64,000 nt of DNA. Source: an uncultured Flavobacteriaceae bacterium (GTDB lineage Bacteria > Bacteroidota > Bacteroidia > Flavobacteriales > Flavobacteriaceae). Position numbers and translations under genes: made by a program. The stretch spans positions 62,001 through 126,000 of the forward strand of contig CANLQD010000001.1 in assembly GCA_947493175.1 (NCBI GenBank), read 5' to 3'. Numbering within the stretch: position 1 is the stretch's first letter; the number at the start of each line of letters is the position of its first letter. Below, in pieces: positions 1 through 9,073 of this stretch. The notes below the pieces were generated by a model. That model saw nothing but the letters and a program-made list of their open reading frames with translations, did no database searches and was not told the DNA's origin.

Positions 1-2279
1 GAGATAATTCCGGCCCCTCTCAAATAATTTTCAAAAAGCAGGTCGAAATTTGTGGCATCCGCAGGAAGCAAATCAGGGTTTCCCAAGCTCAACCGCTGAT
101 CGGCAAAATTGATATTCTGTGCAGGCACCAAATCTTGAAGTTCTGGCCGCGCATATGAGCGGGTAAAGGCAAACCGTAGATTGGCCCGATCGTTCAGTTG
201 GTACTTTAAATGCAACATAGGCAACAGAAAATCATACGAATTACTCCCTTGAATCGGCTCGGATGATACCGGTACGGCCGGTGAATCGTCGGTAGCCGGC
301 GGCTCTATCTCTAACCGGAGGGCATCGTACACCACGTCGGTTTTCTCATAGCGCACCCCAGCTAGAATCCGAAGTTTATTGAACTGTATTTTTCCTTGCA
401 CATAGGCGGCGTATACATCTTCCCCCGCATCATAGAAAAAGCTTTCGCTATTGATTCTTGAAGCATTTTCATCCAAGGTATAGGCATCCCTATTATCGAT
501 AAAATGCTGCATGGCCCTTTGTGGATCCGGGAACCTTCCCATTTGATAGCGACCATCGAAAATACTACTGCTATTGTTATCGAATACCTGAGTCAGGTTA
601 TAAGGCCCGTTGAAATCGCTGTACTCTACCGTATTTCGCCGACGAAGGTTGTCCAGATCGCGATACTTGCCCCCTGTTTTCAGTTCTCCCGTATTATTGC
701 CGAGTCGAAACGGGACGGTCAGGTTGAGTTTGGCAACGGTATTATCGCCACGGTTCAATATAGGTTTATCTTGCTGAAAAGAGTTGAATTCATATGCCTC
801 ATAATTTTCAAAATCGAAATCCGGTGAGGAAAACAGCACAAAGTCCCCATCGCGTTCCAAGCTAAGGGTAAGGTCTCTTTTTCGAAACACAAACCGATCG
901 CTCACCAATTTGCGTTCAGATCTTGTAAAGTTGACCCCATAATCCAGTTTTGCAAAATTCCCCAAGGGATGTTCCCCATCGAACGTTATGGTAATGTTCT
1001 CCCGATCAATGACGCGATCATTGATATCCCTTCGAACCCGTACATCGTTATCGGGCCCTGCTACGTTCGGGTTTGCCGGATCATTATAATTATTTCTTGG
1101 TCTAAACCGGGTTCGCCTGCGCAGCGACTCATCCTCCAGTTTGTTATAAATAGCCTTAAAAACCACCTTGGAATTATCATTGAAGCGATAATCGAAAGTT
1201 GCGTTCACCCCGATTCGCGTACGTTCGTTCAGCAAAGGCCGTAGGCGGTAGTCGTCTACTACCTGCGCCCTAAACGAATTAGGATCATCCTCATCACCAA
1301 TTCTTCGATCTCTATAAGTTGCCTCAAACCGCTCCTCGCCATTGACAGTGTTATAGTAACTCCCTCCTAGTAGTATACCAAACTTTTCATCTTTGGTACG
1401 TTTATCGAACTTGAGCTTCGCAATTTGGCTTCCTCGTTGGAACAAATCGTTGTACCCCCCACCAAGGCTTCCCCTGATTCGGGCTTTGCTGCTGTTAGCG
1501 GTCGGGGTGATCAGATTGATCGCCCCACCTACGGCATCCCCATCCATATCGGGCGTAATGGCCTTGCTGACTTCCATACTCGCCAACTGATCGGCCGATA
1601 TTAAAGCCAAGGTTTCTGTACGCCCTCCACCCTCATCGGTTGCCGGAATCTGTTCGCCGTTGATACTGACCGTTGTAAAATTGGAAGGGGTTCCCCGTAT
1701 TTTTACCACGCTGCCCTCGCCGTTATTACGGGAAATAGAGACCCCTGAAACACGTTGCATTGCTTCACCTACATTGATATCGGGAAACCTCCCCACTAAA
1801 TCTGCGGAGACAATGGTTTTTATATTGTCGGCATTTTTTTGTTGGTTATAGGCCCGTTGTTGCCCCTCGAGGCTGCCAGATACGATGACCTCGCCCAGTT
1901 GGTTCACCGAGGGCTTCAAAATAATATCGCCCAAATTGATATCAATGGTACCGTCTACCGTTACTTCCTGGGTATAAGGTTCGAAGCCCAAATAGGAAAC
2001 TTCCAGTATATGGGTACCCGAAGGCACACGATTTACCGAAAAAAGCCCATTAAAATCGGCTGTAGTACCGATATTCAATGCCTTGATAAAAATGGCGGCG
2101 CCTGGTAACGGATCATTTTGGTCACCTACTACTTTACCGTTTATGACCGAGTATTCCTGTTGCGCCATAACGGATACTGAAGGATGAAGTGACGATTCGG
2201 AAGCATAGGCAAAAGTGGTTAGGCACCATAAGACCACTAGCCATATTCCTTTTGTGTGGGATTGCTTAAAATATGTCAT
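1..2279 (-). CDS. TonB-dependent receptor, carbohydrate type (partial, 3' end outside window)
   Basis: Outer-membrane receptor for TonB-powered uptake of a large substrate, probably uronic-acid-containing oligosaccharide given the neighbouring hexuronate genes. The ATG at 2279 is followed by a hydrophobic signal segment (GIWLVVLWCLTTFAYA), a carboxypeptidase-regulatory-like beta domain at about residues 45-130 (VINGKVVGDQNDPLPGA), and a plug domain with VKIRGTPSNFTTVSINGEQ and DAVGGAINL. About 759 codons stay open to base 1, ending in beta-barrel sequence (LRGAGII). The layout resembles the TonB-Xanth-Caul (TIGR01782) receptors that work without a SusD partner; none is seen here. It is divergent from the LacI-type gene, and an operator-like palindrome lies 192 bp upstream. 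Substrate is inference. Confidence 0.9.
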   Translation of the reverse strand, partial: MTYFKQSHTKGIWLVVLWCLTTFAYASESSLHPSVSVMAQQEYSVINGKVVGDQNDPLPGAAIFIKALNIGTTADFNGLFSVNRVPSGTHILEVSYLGFEPYTQEVTVDGTIDINLGDIILKPSVNQLGEVIVSGSLEGQQRAYNQQKNADNIKTIVSADLVGRFPDINVGEAMQRVSGVSISRNNGEGSVVKIRGTPSNFTTVSINGEQIPATDEGGGRTETLALISADQLASMEVSKAITPDMDGDAVGGAINLITPTANSSKARIRGSLGGGYNDLFQRGSQIAKLKFDKRTKDEKFGILLGGSYYNTVNGEERFEATYRDRRIGDEDDPNSFRAQVVDDYRLRPLLNERTRIGVNATFDYRFNDNSKVVFKAIYNKLEDESLRRRTRFRPRNNYNDPANPNVAGPDNDVRVRRDINDRVIDRENITITFDGEHPLGNFAKLDYGVNFTRSERKLVSDRFVFRKRDLTLSLERDGDFVLFSSPDFDFENYEAYEFNSFQQDKPILNRGDNTVAKLNLTVPFRLGNNTGELKTGGKYRDLDNLRRRNTVEYSDFNGPYNLTQVFDNNSSSIFDGRYQMGRFPDPQRAMQHFIDNRDAYTLDENASRINSESFFYDAGEDVYAAYVQGKIQFNKLRILAGVRYEKTDVVYDALRLEIEPPATDDSPAVPVSSEPIQGSNSYDFLLPMLHLKYQLNDRANLRFAFTRSYARPELQDLVPAQNINFADQRLSLGNPDLLPADATNFDLLFENYLRGAGII

Positions 2280-2470
2280 GAGTTGATTAGTTTAGACAAA
2301 TTACTTTTCTTAGTATGCCAAGACAACCTTCAAATGAGGCGTTCCGACCCAATTAAACAAAGCTGCTGATAAGTAGATTCGTACAAACGACTTTGGGGAA
2401 ATCGTTTGGTATATGTTTTAATTACTTCATAAAATTCAACCTGCAAAATTAGCATTGTTGTAATTTTTTG

Positions 2471-2484
2471 TGCAATCGATTGCA
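2471..2484. promoter_or_regulatory. LacI-family operator, perfect palindrome
   Basis: TGCAATCGATTGCA is a perfect 14-bp palindrome with a central CG, the classic form of a LacI-family operator. It lies between the receptor start and the regulator start. The adjacent LacI-type protein is the obvious ligand; this is inference from form and place. Confidence 0.65.
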
Positions 2485-2610
2485 TATTACACATTTATTT
2501 ATAAAATGCCAAAATTTGCTAAAAATTTTAAGAAATAATCTTTTTAAGACCTAAAAATTAACAATTCAACGATGATTATCTTTTGAAAAGTGTTTTATTT
2601 CGTTAATTTG

Positions 2611-2624
2611 TGCAATCGATAACA
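2611..2624. promoter_or_regulatory. Second LacI-family operator, one half degenerate
   Basis: TGCAATCGATAACA keeps the left half and centre of the 2471 palindrome, with two changes in the right half. It lies 80 bp upstream of the regulator start, so it may mediate autoregulation of the regulator-uxaC-uxaB unit. Confidence 0.5.
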
Positions 2625-2703
2625 TATTCCACTATTTTTATATGCGGTAAGTTTTAAAATTTATTTTCAAGTTTAAAAAACAACTTTTGTACCTTCCGTC
2701 TCA

Positions 2704-3744
2704 ATGAAACCTAAAAAAACGACCATACACGACATTGCTGAAAAACTCAATGTTACGGCATCTACCGTTTCAAGGGCATTGAAGAACAATCCACGAATTA
2801 GTGAAGCCACCAAAAAAGTAGTCCTCGAAATGGCCGACGAGTTAAACTATCAGCCCAACCATATCGCCTCGGCACTCCGCAGTGGCAAAAGCCATGTAAT
2901 AGGTATTATTGTGCCCCGTATCAACCGGGCCTTTTTTTCTTCCGTAGTGCGAGGTGTTGAGGAAGTAGCCAACTCTTTGGATTACCGGGTCGTAGTCATT
3001 CAATCGTATGAAGACCCTGAGAAAGAGGTAGCAGCCGTAAACGCTTTGCTGAACGCCCGGGTCGATGGAATCATTGCCTCCTTGGGGAAAAACACGGAAA
3101 GCTTTGAGCATTATGAAAACATTCTAAAAAAGGATATACCGCTTGTACTCTTTGATCGCACCACGAATAAATTGAACACAAGTCAGGTGGTTATCGACGA
3201 TTATCTGGGCGCCTATAAGGCAACCGTTCATCTTATTGAACAAGGATGCCGGTCCATTGCCCATTTTACCAATTATAAAAGAGTAAATATTTACAAGGAA
3301 CGCTATAGGGGGTATGTAGAAGCATTAAAGGATCATGGCATTCCTTTTAACGAGGCTTTGATTTGTGAAAGCAATATGCAATTGGAAGACGGCAGAATTT
3401 GCGTTGACAACTTATTGCAGGCCAACATATCGTTCGACGGTATCTTTTCGGCCAGTGATTATAGTGCCATTGGTGCCATTCAAACCTTGAAAGAAAATGG
3501 ATTGGGCGTTCCTTCGGACGTTGCGGTAGTAGGTTTCAGCAACGACTCCTTTACCTCTTTGACCGAACCTTCGATGACATCGATAGATCAGTTTCCCATA
3601 GAAATGGGAGAGGTGGCCGCTCAACTTTTTTTTGATATGCTCAATGCGGAAAAAAACACCATAATCACCAAAAAAACGGTGCTTCAGCCAGAACTGATCA
3701 TACGAAATTCATCCCTGAGGTTACAGGAGAAAAGCGTTTCTTAA
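2704..3744 (+). CDS. LacI-family transcriptional regulator of hexuronate genes
   Basis: 346-residue DNA-binding regulator of the LacI/GalR family. The N-terminus has the expected helix-turn-helix (residues about 7-26: IHDIAEKLNVTASTVSRAL) and hinge helix (PNHIASALRSGKS near residue 55), followed by a periplasmic-binding-protein-like sensor domain (IGIIVPRINRAFFSSVVRG, DGIFSASDYSAIGAI, VVGFSNDSF). Length is normal for the family. It lies 36 bp upstream of uxaC in the same direction, so it probably senses an intermediate of uronate breakdown and controls the divergent receptor and its own operon through the TGCAATCGATTGCA-like sites. The effector is unknown; repression versus activation cannot be read from sequence. 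Confidence 0.93.
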   Translation: MKPKKTTIHDIAEKLNVTASTVSRALKNNPRISEATKKVVLEMADELNYQPNHIASALRSGKSHVIGIIVPRINRAFFSSVVRGVEEVANSLDYRVVVIQSYEDPEKEVAAVNALLNARVDGIIASLGKNTESFEHYENILKKDIPLVLFDRTTNKLNTSQVVIDDYLGAYKATVHLIEQGCRSIAHFTNYKRVNIYKERYRGYVEALKDHGIPFNEALICESNMQLEDGRICVDNLLQANISFDGIFSASDYSAIGAIQTLKENGLGVPSDVAVVGFSNDSFTSLTEPSMTSIDQFPIEMGEVAAQLFFDMLNAEKNTIITKKTVLQPELIIRNSSLRLQEKSVS

Positions 3745-3780
3745 GGAGCGCGTTTTTAAATTTTAAATAAACGGATCTTT

Positions 3781-5190
3781 ATGCGCAATCGATTGCATTT
3801 TATTACGGATGATTTTTTACTTCAAAGTGATTTTGCAAGGGAACTCTATCACAATTATGCAAAAAAGCTACCGGTTTTGGATTACCACTGTCACCTGTCG
3901 CCAGAGGCCATTGTAGAGAATCGAAAGTATCGCAACTGTACGGAGGTCTGGCTTTATGGCGACCATTACAAATGGCGGGCCATGCGTACGCTAGGGATCA
4001 ATGAAGAATATATTACCGGCAGTGCCACTGATCAGGCAAAGTTTACCCAATGGTCGACAACTGTACCCTATACGGTTCGTAATCCCCTATACCAATGGAC
4101 CCATCTAGAACTTCAACGCTATTTCGGTATCGAAGAGCTGCTATCCGAAGATAATGCCGAGGAAGTTTACCGCAAGACATCTGATATGCTTCAACAGGAA
4201 AGCCATCATACCCAAGGGTTACTTCAACAAATGAACGTAGAAGTCGTATGTACTACAGATGACCCAACCGATAGCCTAGCTTCCCATAAAAAAGCAGTGC
4301 AACAAAAATCATCATTACAACTACTCCCCACTTTTCGACCAGATAAGGCGTACGCTACCCAAAATGTAAGGCTATATCAGAAATATTTGGAGCGTTTGGG
4401 CGATGTGTCGGGCGTACAGATCAGTTCATATGCCGACCTGATCATATCTTTGGAAAGGCGAATCGATTACTTTCATACCCATGGTGGACGTCTCTCAGAT
4501 CACGGATTGGAACAGCTCTCTTATTTTGATATGGGGACATATGATATAGAGCATTTGTTCGCAAAAATACACCAAGGCCAAACCTTGTCTCCCGAGGAAC
4601 AAAAATACTATACGTTTGAAACCTTGGTACATCTATGCAAAAGCTATCAAAAACATGGTTGGGTACAGCAATTTCACCTTGGGGCGCTTCGCAATACCAA
4701 TGAGCGAATGTTACAAAAGTTAGGGCCCGACACCGGTTTCGATTCCATTGGTGATTTTTCCCAAGCCAGGGCCTTGAGCGGTTTTCTGAATCTTTTAGAT
4801 CACGATGACCAATTAGCAAAAACCATCTTGTACAATCTAAACCCATCAGATAACGAGGTACTTGCCACCATGATCGGTAATTACAACGATGGAAGCATCA
4901 AGGGGAAAATGCAATTTGGTTCTGCTTGGTGGTTTTTGGACCAAAAAGACGGCATGGAGAAACAGTTAAACACGCTATCCAACATGGGAATGTTGAGCTG
5001 TTTTGTGGGTATGCTTACCGATTCTAGAAGTTTTCTCTCGTTCCCAAGGCATGAGTATTTTAGACGCATTCTCTGCAATCTCATCGGTACGGATATCGAA
5101 AATGGGGAATTACCAACAGATATCGACTGGTTGGGAAAAGTAGTAAGCGATATTTGCTACTACAACGCCAAAACCTACTTTGATTTTTAA
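3781..5190 (+). CDS. uxaC: Glucuronate isomerase (uronate isomerase)
   Basis: Cytoplasmic isomerase that converts D-glucuronate to D-fructuronate and D-galacturonate to D-tagaturonate, the first step of hexuronate catabolism. At 469 residues it matches the family length (about 470). Family landmarks are visible: LPVLDYHCHLSPE near residue 33 (metal-binding HxH of the amidohydrolase fold), TTDDPTDSL in the middle, QFHLGALRNTN, and WWFLDQKDGMEKQL near the C-terminus. It lies directly behind the LacI-type gene and 5 bp ahead of uxaB, so the three are probably one operon. The first codons overlap an operator-like palindrome, so the N-terminus (MRNRLHF) may be shaped by it. Confidence 0.95.
   Translation: MRNRLHFITDDFLLQSDFARELYHNYAKKLPVLDYHCHLSPEAIVENRKYRNCTEVWLYGDHYKWRAMRTLGINEEYITGSATDQAKFTQWSTTVPYTVRNPLYQWTHLELQRYFGIEELLSEDNAEEVYRKTSDMLQQESHHTQGLLQQMNVEVVCTTDDPTDSLASHKKAVQQKSSLQLLPTFRPDKAYATQNVRLYQKYLERLGDVSGVQISSYADLIISLERRIDYFHTHGGRLSDHGLEQLSYFDMGTYDIEHLFAKIHQGQTLSPEEQKYYTFETLVHLCKSYQKHGWVQQFHLGALRNTNERMLQKLGPDTGFDSIGDFSQARALSGFLNLLDHDDQLAKTILYNLNPSDNEVLATMIGNYNDGSIKGKMQFGSAWWFLDQKDGMEKQLNTLSNMGMLSCFVGMLTDSRSFLSFPRHEYFRRILCNLIGTDIENGELPTDIDWLGKVVSDICYYNAKTYFDF
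3784..3797. promoter_or_regulatory. Operator-like palindrome overlapping the uxaC start codon
   Basis: CGCAATCGATTGCA, with the 12-bp perfect palindrome GCAATCGATTGC at 3785-3796, begins at the fourth base of uxaC and encodes residues 2-6. It differs from the 2471 site by one base. Its place suggests a roadblock or auxiliary operator for uxaCB. Confidence 0.55.
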
Positions 5191-5195
5191 GTCAT

Positions 5196-6614
5196 ATGCA
5201 GCAACTCAACAGAAAAAACGCATCGATCCATACCGAGCGGCCTATAAAAGTAGTACAGTTCGGAAAGGGTAACTTCCTTAGGGGCTTTAGTTGTTGGCTA
5301 TTCGACGTTCTAAATGAGCAAACCGATTTCAACGGAGACATCGTTATCGTTTCTTCCCATTCCAAAACCCTCGACCCGCACCTGTCGAAACAAGAAGGGC
5401 TATACCATGTGTTGCTAAAGGGAATTGAAAAAGATAGATTGGTAGAAGAGACCAGACTGATCACTTGTGTAAGAAAAGAAATAAACCCACATGTAAATTT
5501 TAACGAATACATCGCTCTATCTTATTTGCCGGCACTTCAATATGTCGTTTCAAATACCACTGAAGCTGGTATCTACTTTGAGGAACGAGACCTCAATGTT
5601 AACCACCCCTCTATTTCGTTTCCGGCAAAACTAACCACTTTTTTGTACCACAGGTTTGTACATTTCGGTGGTGCTATGAGCAAGGGGATTACCTTACTTC
5701 CTACCGAACTTATCCCCGAAAATGCCAATCTTTTAAAGTCCATCGTTTTACGATATATCGATTTTTGGAAAATGCCCGATCCCTTTAAAACATGGGTACT
5801 CCAAGCCAATACATTCTGCAATACCTTGGTAGACCGTATTGTATCAGGTTTTCCAACCGACAAGGCGAACGACATTCATGAGCAACTAGGGTATCAAGAC
5901 CGGTTGGTCGTTCAGGCAGAACCTTTTTATTCATGGCATATTGAGGGAACCAAAAGTAAGGGCAAACTACTCCCTTTAACAAAAGGAAACCTAGAACTAT
6001 CGGTAGTTAGCAATATGGAGCCCTATCGAATGCGAAAAGTACGCATGCTGAATGGGGCACACATGGTCATGGTACCCCTTGGGCTATTAAAAGGCTTGGG
6101 ATCGGTACAGGAAACTATCGAAAATCCCCAACTAGGACCATTGCTCGAGAAGATTATCTACCGGGAAATCATCCCTACACTTTCTCTTTCCTCAGAGGAA
6201 CTCAACGATTTTGCCGGTTCGGTGATAGAACGTTTTAAAAATCCTTATTTAAATCATAAGCTGCATAGCATCTCATTGAACGGCATCTCGAAATTTAGGG
6301 TACGCCTACTACCGACTATTCTTCAATACAGGAAACTAAAAAACAAATGGCCCCAAGGACTGATGAATGCTTTTGCGCATCTGCTTGTTTTGTACAAGGG
6401 GAGCTATGGCAACTTACAATTCCATTTACGGGATGCCCCCGAGGTATTAACTTGTTTCGCCCATGCTTGGCAACAAACCGATTTGAGGACCACTTTGCAA
6501 CTGTTGTTGGAAAAGGAGCAGTTTTGGGGACAAGACCTCACCAAAATTAAAGGTTTTAGCACCGAGTTAGAACGTTATGTCGAAGCCGTTTTCATTGCGG
6601 AGCCATGCAATTAA
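5196..6614 (+). CDS. uxaB: Tagaturonate reductase (altronate oxidoreductase)
   Basis: NAD-dependent reductase of the mannitol dehydrogenase family that converts D-tagaturonate to D-altronate in galacturonate breakdown. The 472-residue product carries the Rossmann entry VVQFGKGNFLRGFSCWLFD at residues 19-37, the VSNTTEAGIYF motif, the LVDRIVSGFP segment and MLNGAHMVMVP, arranged as in UxaB rather than the related mannonate enzyme UxuB. It starts 5 bp after uxaC, supporting co-transcription. The partner genes altronate dehydratase, KDG kinase and KDPG aldolase are not in the window, so the pathway must be completed elsewhere. UxaB is preferred over UxuB with moderate certainty. Confidence 0.88.
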   Translation: MQQLNRKNASIHTERPIKVVQFGKGNFLRGFSCWLFDVLNEQTDFNGDIVIVSSHSKTLDPHLSKQEGLYHVLLKGIEKDRLVEETRLITCVRKEINPHVNFNEYIALSYLPALQYVVSNTTEAGIYFEERDLNVNHPSISFPAKLTTFLYHRFVHFGGAMSKGITLLPTELIPENANLLKSIVLRYIDFWKMPDPFKTWVLQANTFCNTLVDRIVSGFPTDKANDIHEQLGYQDRLVVQAEPFYSWHIEGTKSKGKLLPLTKGNLELSVVSNMEPYRMRKVRMLNGAHMVMVPLGLLKGLGSVQETIENPQLGPLLEKIIYREIIPTLSLSSEELNDFAGSVIERFKNPYLNHKLHSISLNGISKFRVRLLPTILQYRKLKNKWPQGLMNAFAHLLVLYKGSYGNLQFHLRDAPEVLTCFAHAWQQTDLRTTLQLLLEKEQFWGQDLTKIKGFSTELERYVEAVFIAEPCN

Positions 6615-6779
6615 AGGGCGGTTATTGATAAGAAGCATGCTCCCATTGCACGCACAAACTCTTGTCTACCTCCCAAACATACCCTACGGCCATAGACATC
6701 AGAAGTATTTAATGTAGCTCTTTCGCTAGAAGCATTATGAAGGAATTGTGTTGGTATTATGGCACATACTACCAATTGT

Positions 6780-7325
6780 TCATATCCCATGATATGCCAA
6801 ATAAGAAACGATAAAAACAATGCCCGTTATAAAGACCAAAAAGGAGTATAGCACGAGTTTCTGTTTCACCGCAATTGATTTTCCCAAATAATAGAGGTCG
6901 CAAATCATTTCGTTATAAACAGCATTGCCCTTGGTCATTACCCGCTGCATTTCAATCTTATACCGCTCTATCGGTAGTTTGGAAAAGCTATCGGCATACA
7001 AAACTCCCTTATACGCATCCTTATGATAACCTTTTCCCCTATAGCGATGGGGCAGCATGCTGATCAATGCAATGATCATCGAGGCAAAACAGAACTTCAT
7101 CAACACCCGGACTCCTATTTCGATGATGCTTACTTTGGACTCAGGTGCCAGAAAAAGCGTTCCCATCAGCAATGAAATGATAATCGAATTGATGGTAATG
7201 ATAATACTGGACTTCGTATCTACCATTCGAAGCAGACTGTAATGATTTCTCAAGAGTGTCCGAAAAAGGGTCTGGATACCCCTTGCATCAAACTTTGCTA
7301 GTTTATCCTTTTCTTTTGCTTTCAT
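6780..7325 (-). CDS. PycTM-like (DUF5706) membrane protein
   Basis: 181-residue inner-membrane protein. It begins with a charged helix, then RNHYSLLRMVDTKSS running into a hydrophobic segment (residues about 40-60), a second segment around 75-92, the LPHRY motif, a central helix region with DSFSKLPIERY and YNEMICDLYYLGK, and a last membrane segment at 155-178. This order matches the Pycsar effector family PycTM (DUF5706), known in anti-phage defence as a membrane-disrupting effector triggered by cyclic UMP or cCMP. No pyrimidine cyclase gene is nearby. It is instead the last gene of a six-gene operon, 33 bp after the ABC gene, so a housekeeping or transport-linked role is equally possible. 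Confidence 0.72.
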   Translation of the reverse strand: MKAKEKDKLAKFDARGIQTLFRTLLRNHYSLLRMVDTKSSIIITINSIIISLLMGTLFLAPESKVSIIEIGVRVLMKFCFASMIIALISMLPHRYRGKGYHKDAYKGVLYADSFSKLPIERYKIEMQRVMTKGNAVYNEMICDLYYLGKSIAVKQKLVLYSFLVFITGIVFIVSYLAYHGI

Positions 7326-7358
7326 TTTACCAGTTTTAAATTTGCTTTCTACTCATCT

Positions 7359-9071
7359 TCAAATCACTAAATGCACCTTTGGTTCTATTGGTGGTTCCTC
7401 CCGATAGGGAGACTTCAACTCATATCGCACATCTATCTCAAGGTACTCGGAAATCCGTTTACAGCTCAGGAGTACAATGGTACGTTCGTACCTGATTTGA
7501 TTGAGATACCGGATTACCCTGTAGATAGAATCGGTGTCGAGTTCACTAAAGGGTTCGTCTATCAGTAAAATAGATTTCTTCGTTAAAAAGGCCCTGGCAT
7601 ACATCAATAGCTTTTGTTGCCCTTTGGAAAGATTGCATGCCATTTCCCCAATGCGATAGTCCAGGGGAAGCGATGGCAATAACCCCAAAACATCCAAAAT
7701 CTCCGTGACCTGTTCGCGATGCTTTGCTTTACGACTATAGGAAACAGCCTCAAATACCGTTTTACCCAATAAGGTGCATTGATCGGTAATTACGGCCATA
7801 TTTTTTCTAAGAGTTTTTATATTGATGTTTTCAATGGGGGTACCCGCAATACGGATTTCCCCTGCACTAGCTACATACAACCCGTTCAATAGCTTCAACA
7901 GCGTCGTTTTTCCCATTCCGCCATTCCCCTGGATCGCGGTAATTTGACCAAAGGGAATGTTCAGGTCAAGGTCTTGCAACACCGGAATATCTTGGCCTGG
8001 GTATGTAAAAACCAGCTTCTCTGTTACGATATCCGGGTCTTTCCAATCAACTGCGACAGTGCCGGTCGTATGCTCTCGGGGCAGTTGTAAAATATCTGCC
8101 AACTTTTGATAGGAGATACCGCCGTTGCGCCAAACGATACTTACCCGAAAACACCTTCGAAAAACCGGCGTTATGGTAATCAGCAATAGCAAGGCGGTGA
8201 AAAAGGTCTTTGGATCTACGCCTGAACTTGCTTCGTTCTTCAGATGAACGGTTACCCACATCACCATTCCTATAGTCAGGTAGAGACCAAATGGAATTAC
8301 AGCACCGATCAAACTCGTAATTTGTTGATAATCCCTACCCAAGCGTAAGAGGGTCGCGACCCTCTTTTGATACCGCCCCATTTCTGGAACAAATCGGTTG
8401 AACACCTTGATGGTCAATAGACCTTGTAACCTGGAGGTCACAAACTTCAACAATCCCGATTTTGCGTTTCTACGGGCGACAGAGGCGTTGTAGAGAAAAC
8501 GGTTCAAAAGGTATACGACCACCGCCAGGAGTATGCTCAGCACCGACAAGGTGATTCCCAAATACAAGTGTAAGCTGAAAAAAATTCCCAGCGCCAATAC
8601 CAACAAGACCATGTCACTCCCGAAACGGATGATTCCCTTGCTTAGAAAAGCCTGAATACTGGTCAGGTCGCCACTGTATCGCAATAAATACTTGGCAAAC
8701 CCTTTTTCGTCATACACCTGCATGGACATCTTAAGTTGGTGATCAAAGATTTTCATTCGGAGAAACGATAGGTGTATCTCGCCCAAATATGAAGTGAAGT
8801 ACCGTTCGCAAAAATCGAGTACGCCCCTGATAATCAAAACCACTACGAACAAGGTAAAATACCCTTCAAAGTCGGCGATCCATTCCTCCGGTATAAAACC
8901 CAAAAGACGGGCGCGGTGTGACTGTACATCAAATAAAAGGTCATAAGACAGCGCAATATAAATGGGAAGGAAAATAGTGAATAGTTGTGAAACAAAACTC
9001 ACGACAAACGTTCCTATGATCCTAAACGGATAGGCTTTGGCAAACGACCCTATTAAATGTTTATAATGCAC
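7359..9071 (-). CDS. ABC exporter half-transporter (membrane domain fused to ATPase)
   Basis: 570-residue type-I ABC protein: six hydrophobic segments in residues 1-310, then a nucleotide-binding domain with Walker A GNGGMGKTT near residue 380, signature NLSKGQQ near 480 and Walker B ILLIDEP near 502. Such half-transporters work as dimers, usually exporting lipids, peptides or drugs. The position of the conserved switch histidine reads LLSCKR (about residue 537), i.e. Cys where His is expected, which may weaken or alter ATP hydrolysis. It lies 2 bp after the HTTM-DCC gene and before the PycTM-like gene. No peptidase C39 domain is present. Substrate unknown. Confidence 0.85.
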   Translation of the reverse strand: MHYKHLIGSFAKAYPFRIIGTFVVSFVSQLFTIFLPIYIALSYDLLFDVQSHRARLLGFIPEEWIADFEGYFTLFVVVLIIRGVLDFCERYFTSYLGEIHLSFLRMKIFDHQLKMSMQVYDEKGFAKYLLRYSGDLTSIQAFLSKGIIRFGSDMVLLVLALGIFFSLHLYLGITLSVLSILLAVVVYLLNRFLYNASVARRNAKSGLLKFVTSRLQGLLTIKVFNRFVPEMGRYQKRVATLLRLGRDYQQITSLIGAVIPFGLYLTIGMVMWVTVHLKNEASSGVDPKTFFTALLLLITITPVFRRCFRVSIVWRNGGISYQKLADILQLPREHTTGTVAVDWKDPDIVTEKLVFTYPGQDIPVLQDLDLNIPFGQITAIQGNGGMGKTTLLKLLNGLYVASAGEIRIAGTPIENINIKTLRKNMAVITDQCTLLGKTVFEAVSYSRKAKHREQVTEILDVLGLLPSLPLDYRIGEMACNLSKGQQKLLMYARAFLTKKSILLIDEPFSELDTDSIYRVIRYLNQIRYERTIVLLSCKRISEYLEIDVRYELKSPYREEPPIEPKVHLVI

Positions 9072-9073
9072 AG

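Larger units (their letters stand above)
2280..2703. promoter_or_regulatory. Divergent promoter region between TonB receptor and LacI gene
   Basis: A very AT-rich 424-bp gap that must carry the promoters for both divergent genes. It holds two related sites, at 2471-2484 and 2611-2624, embedded in a longer shared context: TTTG immediately before the site and CATATT a few bases after. The two copies are exactly 140 bp apart, which would suit a looping repressor. No convincing TTTG/TAnnTTTG promoter pair was assigned. Confidence 0.6.

Noticed and set aside
6611..6820. 69-codon minus-strand frame downstream of uxaB
   Set aside because: Overlaps the end of the PycTM-like gene in another frame, without protein features.
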